From contig CAVUFN010000016.1 in assembly GCA_963740765.1 (NCBI GenBank), positions 744,001 through 808,000 of the forward strand: DNA of 64,000 nucleotides, written 5' to 3'. Shown piece after piece: positions 40,060-47,756 of this stretch. How positions within the stretch are numbered: position 1 is the first letter of the stretch; each line of letters starts with the position of its first letter. Source of the stretch: DATLGB01 sp963740765. Lineage in GTDB: Bacteria; Actinomycetota; Thermoleophilia; Solirubrobacterales; Solirubrobacteraceae. A program made the translations under genes and the position numbers. The notes beneath the pieces were generated by a model. The model saw only the letters and a list, made by a program, of their open reading frames with translations. It was not told the DNA's origin and ran no database searches.

Positions 40060-40065
40060 TAGCCT
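40060..40065 (+). promoter_or_regulatory. Predicted leaderless -10 element of the histidine kinase
   Basis: TAGCCT lies seven bases before the GTG at 40073. Confidence 0.5.
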
Positions 40066-40072
40066 CCCGCGT

Positions 40073-41482
40073 GTGACGCCCGAGTCCGTCATCGCCGAGG
40101 ACGTCACGGAGCTGATCCGCGTCGGCCGCGAGCGCGAAGGTCAACCGCTCGGACACCGCCGCGCGCTGACGGAGGTCTTCGTCGGCGGGTCGTTCGTCGC
40201 GGCCGCCGTCCTGATCGCGGTCCTGTGCGACGCGGACCGCGCCCTCGCGCTCGGTCCTGCCTTCGCCCTCGTCGTGCTGTTCGCGGCCGGCTTCCGCTTC
40301 GTGATCGACGTCGGTGTGACCTACACGGCGCCCGTGCAGCTGGCCTTCGTCCCGATGCTGTTCCTGCTGCCGACCTCCGCCGTCCCCCTGCTGGTGATGC
40401 TGGCGTGGTTCGCCGGCCGCCTGCCCGACGTGGTCGTCGGCAAGCGGCGCACCCATCCCGACCGCCTGCTGCTCGTCCCGGCCAACTGCTGGTTCTCCAT
40501 CGGCCCGGTGCTGGTGCTGCTCGCGGCGGACGCCCAACTGCCCGACTGGTCGGACTGGCCCGTCTACCTGCTCGCGCTCCTGGCCCAGTTCGCCGGGGAC
40601 ACCGTGGTCAGCACGCTGCGCGAGTGGCTCGGCGAGGGCCTGCGGCCCAGCGTGCAATTGCGCACGATCGGCTTCGTCTCGACCATCGACGCACTCCTCT
40701 CCCCGCTCGGCATCCTCGCCGCGTTCGCGTCGCAGACCTTCGAGTACGCGTTCCTGCTGCTCGTCCCGCCCGCCTTCCTGATCACCCTCTACGTGCGGGA
40801 GCGCTCGCGCAGCGTGGCCAGCGCCGTCGCCCTCGCGACCGCGCTGCGCGACCGCGAGTCGCTGATCGCCGGCGCCAGTCACGAGCTGGTCACCCCGCTC
40901 GGCGTGCTCGTCGGGCTCACCGCCCGCGTGACCGACGGGCCGCCGCTGCCGACCGACCGGCGCGAGCAACTCGACGCGGTGATGCGGCGTGAGGTCATCG
41001 CGCTTCGCCACGTGGTCCGCCAGTTCGTCGACTACACGCGCCTGAAGACCGAGCGGGACCTGCTGATCCGCCCGGAGGCGACGCGGCTCGAGCCGGTCGT
41101 GTCGGAGATCGTGATCGCGCTGACGGGGATGGGCCGCGTGGGCGTCGTGCCGACGCAGCCGCTCCCGCCCGCCCTGGTCGACCGCGACCGCGCCCACCAG
41201 ATGGTGATGAGCATGACCGCGGAGGCACTGGAGGGCGCGGACGCCGCCCAGGTGGAGCTGGGCATGGCGGACGACCGGATCATCGTCACCGTCACCAGCG
41301 CCCAGCCGATGCGCGAGCGGCCGTTCGCCGAGGGCGGCGAGGGCTCGAGCGCCGGGCTCGGCCTGTACGTGACGCGCGAGCTCGCCCGTCGCCACGGCGG
41401 AGACCTCGAGGCCCTGCCCAGCGAGGACGGCGGCGCGCGGTACGTCCTGAGGCTGCCGATAGCCTCGTCCGGCGATGGCTGA
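40073..41482 (+). CDS. Membrane histidine kinase with degenerate ATPase domain
   Basis: This 469-residue sensor has six to eight membrane helices (about 35-240), a short coiled linker and a HisKA domain with H-box AGASHELVTPLGVL (His270). The catalytic domain is weakened. The region aligned with the N-box reads MVMSMTAEALEGA, without its Asn, and no DxGxG G1 box is seen (TVTSAQPMRERPF). The G2 box is good (SSAGLGLYVTRELARRHGG, about 425-443). It may bind ATP poorly or act mainly as a phosphatase or phosphate acceptor. The signal is unknown. The GTG at 40073 follows TAGCCT by seven bases. The rmlA start lies inside its last codons. Confidence 0.8.
   Translation: MTPESVIAEDVTELIRVGREREGQPLGHRRALTEVFVGGSFVAAAVLIAVLCDADRALALGPAFALVVLFAAGFRFVIDVGVTYTAPVQLAFVPMLFLLPTSAVPLLVMLAWFAGRLPDVVVGKRRTHPDRLLLVPANCWFSIGPVLVLLAADAQLPDWSDWPVYLLALLAQFAGDTVVSTLREWLGEGLRPSVQLRTIGFVSTIDALLSPLGILAAFASQTFEYAFLLLVPPAFLITLYVRERSRSVASAVALATALRDRESLIAGASHELVTPLGVLVGLTARVTDGPPLPTDRREQLDAVMRREVIALRHVVRQFVDYTRLKTERDLLIRPEATRLEPVVSEIVIALTGMGRVGVVPTQPLPPALVDRDRAHQMVMSMTAEALEGADAAQVELGMADDRIIVTVTSAQPMRERPFAEGGEGSSAGLGLYVTRELARRHGGDLEALPSEDGGARYVLRLPIASSGDG
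41460..41465 (+). promoter_or_regulatory. Possible -10 element of rmlA inside the kinase gene
   Basis: TAGCCT, the same hexamer as before the kinase, lies nine bases before the rmlA ATG at 41475. rmlA may thus be transcribed separately. Confidence 0.35.
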
Positions 41483-42551
41483 CCTCAAAGGGCTGATCCT
41501 CTCGGGCGGGCGCGGCACGCGCCTGCGCCCGATCACCTACACCTCGGCGAAGCAGCTCGTGCCCGTGGCCAACAAGCCGGTGCTGTTCTTCGGCATCGAG
41601 GCGATGGCCGAGGCGGGCATCACCGACATCGGCATCATCATCGCGCCGGAGACCGGCGACGAGATCCGCGAGGCGGCCGGCGACGGGTCGCAGTTCGGCG
41701 TCGCCATCACCTACATCGTGCAGGACGAGCCCGCCGGCCTCGCGCATGCGGTGCTGACCGCGGAGCCGTTCCTGGGCGACTCGCCCTTCGTCATGTACCT
41801 GGGCGACAACCTGCTCCAGGGGGGCATGAAGGACCTCGTCGGCCGGTTCCGCGAGCGCGCGCCCGAAGCGATGATCCTGCTCACCCAGGTCCCGGACCCC
41901 GAGAACTACGGCGTCGCCGCGGTCGGCGAGGACGGCCAGATCGTCCGGCTCGTCGAGAAGCCCTCCGACCCGCCGTCCGACCTCGCGCTGGTCGGCGTCT
42001 ACATGTTCACGCCGCTCATCCACACGGCGGCGAAGTCGATCGAGCCGTCCCCGCGCGGGGAGCTCGAGATCACCGACGCGATCCAGTGGCTCGTCGACCA
42101 GGGCCACACCGTCGAGCCGCACGTCGTGCGCGGCTGGTGGAAGGACACGGGGCGCCTCGACGACATGCTCGAGGCCAACCGGCTCATCCTGGAGACGATC
42201 AACCGGCGCGTGGAGGGCGAGCTGATCGACTCCCAGGCCGACGGCCGCGTGGTCGTCGAGCCCGGCGCCGTGCTGGAACGCTCCACCGTCCGCGGCCCCG
42301 CCATCATCGGCAGGGGCGCCGTCGTCCGCGACGCCTACATCGGCCCCTACACCGCGATCGGCGACAACTGCCTCGTCGACTCCGCCGAGGTCGAGCACTC
42401 CATCCTGCTCGAGGGCTCCGAGGTCTCCCACCTCGACGGCCGCATGGAGTCCTCGCTGCTCGGCAAGGACGTCAAGATCAGCCGCGGGACGCGCCAGCCG
42501 CGCGCCTATCGCTTCATGGTCGGCGACAACTCCGAGATCGGGATCCTGTAG
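41475..42551 (+). CDS. rmlA: Glucose-1-phosphate thymidylyltransferase, long type
   Basis: This 358-residue nucleotidyltransferase makes dTDP-glucose from glucose-1-phosphate and dTTP, the first step to dTDP-rhamnose. The nucleotide loop LILSGGRGTRLRPIT, KQLVPVANKPVLFF, YLGDNLLQGG and VEKPSDPPSDLALVGVYMF are diagnostic. The C-terminal 100 residues carry left-handed beta-helix repeats (VVVEPGAVLERSTVRGPAII, HSILLEGSEV), as in the StrD-type long form. It starts eight bases before the end of the kinase gene. rmlD and rmlB follow 3.4 kb later on the same strand, beyond an acylase and a regulator. The 3' end overlaps the opposing acylase gene by 46 bases. Confidence 0.95.
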   Translation: MADLKGLILSGGRGTRLRPITYTSAKQLVPVANKPVLFFGIEAMAEAGITDIGIIIAPETGDEIREAAGDGSQFGVAITYIVQDEPAGLAHAVLTAEPFLGDSPFVMYLGDNLLQGGMKDLVGRFRERAPEAMILLTQVPDPENYGVAAVGEDGQIVRLVEKPSDPPSDLALVGVYMFTPLIHTAAKSIEPSPRGELEITDAIQWLVDQGHTVEPHVVRGWWKDTGRLDDMLEANRLILETINRRVEGELIDSQADGRVVVEPGAVLERSTVRGPAIIGRGAVVRDAYIGPYTAIGDNCLVDSAEVEHSILLEGSEVSHLDGRMESSLLGKDVKISRGTRQPRAYRFMVGDNSEIGIL

Positions 42552-44890
42552 GTCCGCTTCGAGAGGAAGCGGGCGCGGCGCATCTGCTTCGGGCAGAACG
42601 GCGGGCGCACCCACCGCTTGGCGCTGAACATCCGCGTCTGGTCGGCGAACCAGCGTGACTCGGGCGAGGTCGACTGCGAGTAGGTGAGGATCGTGCGCAC
42701 GCGTGCGCACCTGCGCGGCGGGAGGTCGACCGCCTGGACGTAGCTCGAGCCGTGTGGGACGTTGGGGTAGCCCTTGGCGGGGTCCCACGTCACGTTGATC
42801 GCGTTGAAGACGCCGAGCGTGCCGGGCCCGCCGTGGATCGGGATCCTCTCCTCGCCGCGGAGCTCGTACTGGAAGTCGCGCAGCGGGGCGTCGAGCGGGA
42901 TGCCCGCGCCCTCGAGGTCCGAGACGGCGCCGTCGAGCGCCTGGCGGACGGACGGCGAGGACGTGTTGAGCCCGTTGGGCGTGTTGACGGGGTCGTTCAC
43001 GTCGAAGGGATTCGCGAACGGCGACTCGGCGGGCGGCAGCGCGCTCGACGCCGGGTTGACGAGCAGCCGCGACGCGAAGCGGCGGAACAGCAGCGCACCC
43101 CTGGCGTCGAGGTCGTCGTGTCCGTCCCAGGCGGCGAGCACCGGGCAGGCCGGCGAGCTGCTGCCCGCGCACAGCTCGGCGATGCCGTCCTTGAACAGCT
43201 CGCCCGCGTACTGCCGGTTGTTGAAGACCGCGTCCCGGAGCTGGCGCAGGGTGAAGCCCTTGCCGGCCAGGCCGTCGCTGCCGTCGAGGCGCTGCTGGAC
43301 GATGCGCAGCCCGAGCCGGGTGCGCAGCGAGCGCGCGGTCCGCTCGTCTCCGATCACGCGCGAGAAGCCCTCCAGCGGCTGCTGCGGGTTGGACAGCCAG
43401 TAGGAGTCGTTGCCGTTGGTCACGTAGTCGTCGCGGAACAGCGACGGCAGGTGCGAGGGCCCGAAGATGCCCGGGGCGACGGCGTCCGGATCGTCGTCGT
43501 AGGCGCAGGCGCCGCGCGAGCCGTCGAGGATCTGCACGCGCAGGGCGGCGTCGGTGACGCCTCCGAGCGCGACGTTGCAGTCGGCGATCTTCGCGTTGGA
43601 GACGTTCGGGACCGAGCCGATGTCGGCGTAGTAGGCCTTGCCCGTCGAGTCCGCCGCGATCGTGTTGACCCACGGGATGCCCAGGTACTTGCGCTCGATC
43701 TTGTCGAGCTGCTGGACGGACTGCGCGCGATTGGTGAAGTAGAAGTGGTTGAGGTAGCGGAAGTTCGCAGCGTTGGCGTCCCCGAGCGCGAACGCGGTCG
43801 TCGGCGTCCACGGGAAGATCGGCAGGCCCAGGATGCCGGTCAGCATCGGGCCCCAGCGCGTGTCGTAGAGCGTGCGCGTCTCGCTCTTGCCGTCCGGCAA
43901 CTCGACCGTCACCTCCGTCGCCGTCATCTTCTGCGGCTGGCCGTCGACGAGGTAGCTGTGCGGGTCGCCCGGCACCAGCGTGAGCTGATACGGCGTGAAG
44001 CGCCGCGCGGTGGAGACGGTGTGGCTCCACGCCAGATGCCGCGTGTTGCCGATCAGGATGATCGGGACCCCGAACAGCGAGCCGCCCTGGACGTTGACCT
44101 TCCCCGGGATGGTGAGGTGCGCCTGGTAGAAGCGCTCCGAGCCGTCCCACGGGAAGTGCGGGTTGCCGAGCAGCATGCCGTGGCCCGACTGCGTGCCCTG
44201 CTTGCCGAGCGCGACGGCGTTGGAGCCGATGCCGCCGAGCACGTCGTCGAGCCTGTCTTCCGCCTCGGGCAGGGCGCCGGCCTGCGCAGTGAGCGCGCCC
44301 ACGGGGTCGGCCGTCGGTGCCGCGTCGCCGATGCCGTCGATCGCGGCGCCGGCCGAGGCGAGCAGCGCGAGCTGGTAGAAGCGGCGGTAGGCGTCGATCT
44401 CCTCGATCGGGTGCACCCACGCCTTGCCGCGGCAGGCCGGATCGGGGATCTTGTCCACGCCGACCCGCCTCAGGTAGGCGTTGTAGCCCGCCACGTAGCC
44501 GCGCACGGCGCGCTTGAGCGCGGGCACCGGGCCGTGCGGCGGCGGCTGGGCGACCAGCTTCTCGACCGTGCCCTGGGCGATGATCTTGCGGAAGAAGAAG
44601 TCCGAGGCGAGGTTGTTCGGCTTGGTGCTGTTGCCGCGGAACTCGTAGGACCCGTCCGGGCCGAAGTACTTCGACCGCTCGCCGCGCACGGTCGTGTAGG
44701 TGTCGGCGAGCACGCAGACGTTGTCGGCCGCGAGGGCCCGGGCGTAGCCGTAGGCGAGCGCCGGCAAGGTCGTGGCCTGGATGTGCGGGATGCCGTGCGC
44801 GCTGCGCTTGACGGTGACCTTCCGGGCCGCCTGCGCAGGTGCCGCGGCGACGACGAACAGGGCCGCGGCAGCGGCGAAGGCTCTCCTCAT
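42506..44890 (-). CDS. Penicillin/acyl-homoserine-lactone acylase family protein (S45)
   Basis: This 794-residue exported Ntn-hydrolase precursor self-cleaves into alpha and beta chains. After a signal peptide (FAAAAALFVVAAAPAQA) comes the alpha chain (RSAHGIPHIQATTLPALAYGYA). A spacer leads to the autoprocessing site LGGIGSNAVALGKQGT, where Ser223 would become the N-terminal nucleophile. The beta chain has the family motifs (HGMLLGNPHFPW, LAWSHTVS, NGNDSYWLSNPQQPLEGF). Relatives hydrolyse acyl-homoserine lactones or beta-lactams, so quorum quenching or lipid deacylation is possible. The ATG at 44890 is seven bases from TAATCT. The last 15 residues are encoded within the rmlA end. Confidence 0.9.
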   Translation of the reverse strand: MRRAFAAAAALFVVAAAPAQAARKVTVKRSAHGIPHIQATTLPALAYGYARALAADNVCVLADTYTTVRGERSKYFGPDGSYEFRGNSTKPNNLASDFFFRKIIAQGTVEKLVAQPPPHGPVPALKRAVRGYVAGYNAYLRRVGVDKIPDPACRGKAWVHPIEEIDAYRRFYQLALLASAGAAIDGIGDAAPTADPVGALTAQAGALPEAEDRLDDVLGGIGSNAVALGKQGTQSGHGMLLGNPHFPWDGSERFYQAHLTIPGKVNVQGGSLFGVPIILIGNTRHLAWSHTVSTARRFTPYQLTLVPGDPHSYLVDGQPQKMTATEVTVELPDGKSETRTLYDTRWGPMLTGILGLPIFPWTPTTAFALGDANAANFRYLNHFYFTNRAQSVQQLDKIERKYLGIPWVNTIAADSTGKAYYADIGSVPNVSNAKIADCNVALGGVTDAALRVQILDGSRGACAYDDDPDAVAPGIFGPSHLPSLFRDDYVTNGNDSYWLSNPQQPLEGFSRVIGDERTARSLRTRLGLRIVQQRLDGSDGLAGKGFTLRQLRDAVFNNRQYAGELFKDGIAELCAGSSSPACPVLAAWDGHDDLDARGALLFRRFASRLLVNPASSALPPAESPFANPFDVNDPVNTPNGLNTSSPSVRQALDGAVSDLEGAGIPLDAPLRDFQYELRGEERIPIHGGPGTLGVFNAINVTWDPAKGYPNVPHGSSYVQAVDLPPRRCARVRTILTYSQSTSPESRWFADQTRMFSAKRWVRPPFCPKQMRRARFLSKRTYRIPISELSPTMKR

Positions 44891-44897
44891 CCGTGGG

Positions 44898-44903
44898 AGA
44901 TTA
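44898..44903 (-). promoter_or_regulatory. Predicted leaderless -10 element of the S45 acylase
   Basis: TAATCT on the minus strand is seven bases before the ATG at 44890. Confidence 0.55.
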
Positions 44904-44904
44904 C

Positions 44905-44930
44905 GCGCGCAGAGCGCGCCGGCGCGCCGG
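44905..44930. promoter_or_regulatory. Two adjacent GC palindromes upstream of the acylase promoter
   Basis: GCGCGC-AGA-GCGCGC (44905-44919) is followed by the perfect 12-base palindrome CCGGCGCGCCGG (44919-44930). The pair lies where the -35 region of the acylase should be. The divergent Crp-type gene begins at 45123, so it is a candidate binder. The rest of the 232-base gap shows nothing clear apart from the Crp gene's -10. Confidence 0.35.
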
Positions 44931-45111
44931 TGCGATCTCCACGACGCTCCGGGCGAGCCGGAGCCCTTCACGGCGCGGATCGCTGCCGGCGTCGGGTCGA
45001 TCTCGTACCCGCGCAGCCCGTGCCGAGCTGATCCGGACGCCCGTTTCGAGCTGTCCAGGGCCCGTCGCGCCCGCGCCGGGAACGCCTGATCTGGCGCACC
45101 GGCGGTTCCCG

Positions 45112-45117
45112 TAGAAT
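45112..45117 (+). promoter_or_regulatory. Predicted leaderless -10 element of the Crp-type gene
   Basis: TAGAAT lies five bases before the GTG at 45123. Confidence 0.5.
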
Positions 45118-45122
45118 GGCCG

Positions 45123-45878
45123 GTGCAGGTCCAGGTTCCGATCGGGACCAGGGGCAGGCGCCGACGACCACCGCAGCTCGCTGCTCGTCTCACGGCGGCG
45201 ATGCGGCGGAGGTTCCCACCGCCCATGCCCAACTCCGTCGACCTCTCCGACTCCGACTCCCGCCTCGCGGCGTGCATCCCGGCCGGCGTCCGCCTGCCCG
45301 CCCATGCGGTCAAGGTCCCGCCCGGGCGGATCGACCCGCTCGCCGTCGGCGAGGACGCGTTCGCGCTGCTGCTCGTCGCGGGCGTGATCCGCAGCGAGGT
45401 GCACTTCGGCGACCGCACCGTCGCCGAGACGCTCGTCGCCGGTGACGTCCTCCTGCCCGCGGCCCCGCAGGGCGACGGATTCGCGGCCCGGCGCAGCGTG
45501 TCCGCGCTGTCCTGGTGCGTGCTCGCACGCCTGGACGCGAACTTCATCGCCGCCGCCGCGCGCTGGCCGGAGCTGATGCGAGACCTGCACGGCCGGCTCG
45601 CCGACCAGGAGCACCGCATCGCCGTCAGCGGCGCCATCGGGCAGATGCCGCGCACGGACGAGCGGATCGAGGCGACCTTCGACCAGCTGGCCGCGCGGCT
45701 GGGCAAGCCGGTCCCCGAGGGTCGCCTCGTCCCGCTGACGATGACCCACGCCGCGATCGGCCGCATGGTCGGTGCCTCGCGACCGACGGTCAGCCTCGCG
45801 CTCGGCCGGCTGGCAGAACGCGGCCGGCTGCTCCGCTGCGCCAACGGGCACTGGCTGATCGCGAACACGCCGGACTAG
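45123..45878 (+). CDS. Crp/Fnr-type transcriptional regulator
   Basis: This 251-residue predicted regulator has an N-terminal cyclic-nucleotide-binding-like barrel (DAFALLLVAGVIRSEVHFGD, ETLVAGDVLLPAAP) that lacks a recognisable cAMP phosphate-binding cassette. The C-terminal winged helix is clear (LTMTHAAIGRMVGASRPTVS, then LALGRLAERGRLLR). The GTG at 45123 gives a basic N-terminal extension; later ATGs (45201 or 45225) would remove it. The promoter hexamer favours the GTG. It is divergent from the acylase and followed at once by rmlD, whose -10 overlaps its stop. Either could be its target. Confidence 0.85.
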   Translation: MQVQVPIGTRGRRRRPPQLAARLTAAMRRRFPPPMPNSVDLSDSDSRLAACIPAGVRLPAHAVKVPPGRIDPLAVGEDAFALLLVAGVIRSEVHFGDRTVAETLVAGDVLLPAAPQGDGFAARRSVSALSWCVLARLDANFIAAAARWPELMRDLHGRLADQEHRIAVSGAIGQMPRTDERIEATFDQLAARLGKPVPEGRLVPLTMTHAAIGRMVGASRPTVSLALGRLAERGRLLRCANGHWLIANTPD

Positions 45879-45881
45879 GCT
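45876..45881 (+). promoter_or_regulatory. Predicted leaderless -10 element of rmlD
   Basis: TAGGCT lies seven bases before the ATG at 45889. Its TAG is also the stop codon of the Crp-type gene. Confidence 0.5.
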
Positions 45882-45888
45882 GGTGGCG

Positions 45889-46731
45889 ATGCGCCTCCTC
45901 GTCACGGGGGCGGCCGGGATGCTGGGCCAGGACGTCGTGTCCGCCGCATCCGAGGCGGGGCACGAAGTAATTGCCCTCGCCCGCCGCGACCTCGACATCA
46001 CCGACGCCGACGCCGTCCGCCACGCCGTCCTCGACGCCCAGCCCGCCGCGGTGATCAACTGCGCTGCCTACACCGACGTCGACGGTGCCGAGGCCGACGA
46101 GCAGACCGCGACCGCCATCAACGGCGACGCCGCCGGGAACGTCGCGGCCGCGGCCGCCAACGCCGGCGCCCTGGCCGTCCACGTGTCCACCGACTACGTG
46201 TTCGCGGGGGACTCGGCGGAGCCGTACCTCGAGTCCGACGCGGTCGGGCCGACCGGCGCCTACGGGCGCTCCAAGCTGGCCGGCGAGCAGGCCGTGCGCG
46301 AGTGCGCCCCGCGCCACGCCATCGTCCGCACCGCCTGGGTCTTCGGGCCGGGTGGCGGGAACTTCGTGGACACCATGCGCCGCCTCGCGGACGAGCGCGA
46401 CGAGGTCTCCGTGGTCGACGACCAGGTCGGCTGCCCCACCTACACCGGGCACCTCGCCACGGCGCTCGTCGAGATCGCCGAGCGCGGTCTCACCGGGACC
46501 ATGCACGTCGCCGGCGGCGGCCGGTGCTCCTGGCACGACCTCGCCGCCGCGACCTTCGCGGCGACGGACGCCGAGGTCACGCTGCACCGGACGTCCAGCG
46601 CGGAGTTCAAGCGCCCCGCCCCCCGCCCCGCCTTCTCCGTGCTCGGCACCGAGCGCGACGACACTCCGCGTCTCCCGGAGTGGCGCGAAGGACTCCACGC
46701 CCACCTCTCCCAAACCAGCAAGGTCTCCTGA
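45889..46731 (+). CDS. rmlD: dTDP-4-dehydrorhamnose reductase
   Basis: This 280-residue extended SDR enzyme carries out the last step to dTDP-L-rhamnose using NAD(P)H. The Rossmann motif is VTGAAGMLGQDV. The catalytic Tyr-Lys pair is in AYGRSKLAGEQAV. VINCAAYTDVDGAE, VHVSTDYVFAG, TAWVFGPGGGNFV and VDDQVGCPTYT are RmlD hallmarks. The ATG at 45889 is preferred to a GTG two codons earlier. The stop overlaps the rmlB start by one base (TGATG). dTDP-rhamnose is needed for surface polysaccharide and, in many actinobacteria, the arabinogalactan linkage. Confidence 0.95.
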   Translation: MRLLVTGAAGMLGQDVVSAASEAGHEVIALARRDLDITDADAVRHAVLDAQPAAVINCAAYTDVDGAEADEQTATAINGDAAGNVAAAAANAGALAVHVSTDYVFAGDSAEPYLESDAVGPTGAYGRSKLAGEQAVRECAPRHAIVRTAWVFGPGGGNFVDTMRRLADERDEVSVVDDQVGCPTYTGHLATALVEIAERGLTGTMHVAGGGRCSWHDLAAATFAATDAEVTLHRTSSAEFKRPAPRPAFSVLGTERDDTPRLPEWREGLHAHLSQTSKVS

Positions 46732-47717
46732 TGAAGCTTCTCGTCTGTGGCGGCGCCGGGTTCATCGGCTCGCACTTCGCCCGCATCCGGGCCACCGAGC
46801 ACGGCGACGAGGTCGTCGTCCTGGACAAGCTCACCTACGCCGGCCGGCGCGAGAACCTCGCCGACGTCGACCACGAGTTCGTGCACGGCGCCATCGAGGA
46901 CGCGACCGCCGTCACCCGCGCACTGCCCGGCGTCGAGGCGATCGTCAACTTCGCCGCCGAGACCCACGTCGACCGCTCCATCGCCGAGCCCGACGCCTTC
47001 GTCAAGACCCACGCCCTCGGCACCCACACGCTGCTGGAGGCCGCGCGCGCAGCCGGCGTCCGCTACGTGCAGGTCTCCACCGACGAGGTCTACGGGTCCA
47101 TCGACGAGGGCACCTTCACCGAACAGTCGCCGCTGGCCCCGTCCTCGCCGTACTCGGCGACCAAGGCCGGCGCCGATCTGCTGGTGCTCTCGTACTTCCA
47201 CACGTACGACATGGAGACCGTGATCGTCCGCGGGTCCAACAACTACGGGCCGTACCAGTACCCGGAGAAGCTGATCCCGCTGATGGTCCTCAACGCACTG
47301 CACGGCGACTCGCTGCCGGTCTACGGCGACGGGCAGCAGGTCCGCAACTGGATCCACGCGACCGACTTCGCGCGCGCCATCGGCCACGTCCTCGAGCACG
47401 GCCACGCCGGCGAGGTCTACAACGCCGGTGGCCCCGACGAGTGCCCGAACCTCGACGTCGTGCACCGCATCATCAAGGCCACGGGAGCCTCCGACGACCT
47501 GATCGAGTACGTCGCCGACCGCCCCGGCCACGACGTCCGCTACTCGCTGTCGAGCGAGAAGGTCCGAGCGCTCGGCTGGGAACCGCGGGTGCGCTTCGAG
47601 GACGGCCTCGACGACACCGTCGCCTGGTACCGCGACAACGAGGCCTGGTGGGCGCCCATCCGCTCCGGCGACTACCGCGCCTACTACGAGCGGCAGTATG
47701 GAAAAGCACTGAGCTGA
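46731..47717 (+). CDS. rmlB: dTDP-glucose 4,6-dehydratase
   Basis: This 328-residue extended SDR converts dTDP-glucose to dTDP-4-keto-6-deoxyglucose. The nucleotide-binding motif is CGGAGFIGSHFAR. The active site has STDEVYGSID (Thr, Asp and Glu) and YSATKAGADLLV (Tyr and Lys). NYGPYQYPEKLIPLM and NWIHATDFARAI are typical. It overlaps rmlD by one base, so the two are co-translated. The 3,5-epimerase gene rmlC, which acts between them, is not in this window. The next gene, an M1 peptidase, starts after 39 bases with its own ribosome binding site. Confidence 0.95.
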   Translation: MKLLVCGGAGFIGSHFARIRATEHGDEVVVLDKLTYAGRRENLADVDHEFVHGAIEDATAVTRALPGVEAIVNFAAETHVDRSIAEPDAFVKTHALGTHTLLEAARAAGVRYVQVSTDEVYGSIDEGTFTEQSPLAPSSPYSATKAGADLLVLSYFHTYDMETVIVRGSNNYGPYQYPEKLIPLMVLNALHGDSLPVYGDGQQVRNWIHATDFARAIGHVLEHGHAGEVYNAGGPDECPNLDVVHRIIKATGASDDLIEYVADRPGHDVRYSLSSEKVRALGWEPRVRFEDGLDDTVAWYRDNEAWWAPIRSGDYRAYYERQYGKALS

Positions 47718-47744
47718 GGAGTAGCTTCCCGGCCGTCGATCGAC

Positions 47745-47750
47745 GGGAGG
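47745..47750 (+). promoter_or_regulatory. Ribosome binding site of the M1 peptidase gene
   Basis: GGGAGG lies six bases before the GTG at 47757. A TAGCTT hexamer at 47722-47727 could start a transcript with a short leader. Confidence 0.6.
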
Positions 47751-47756
47751 GATCAG

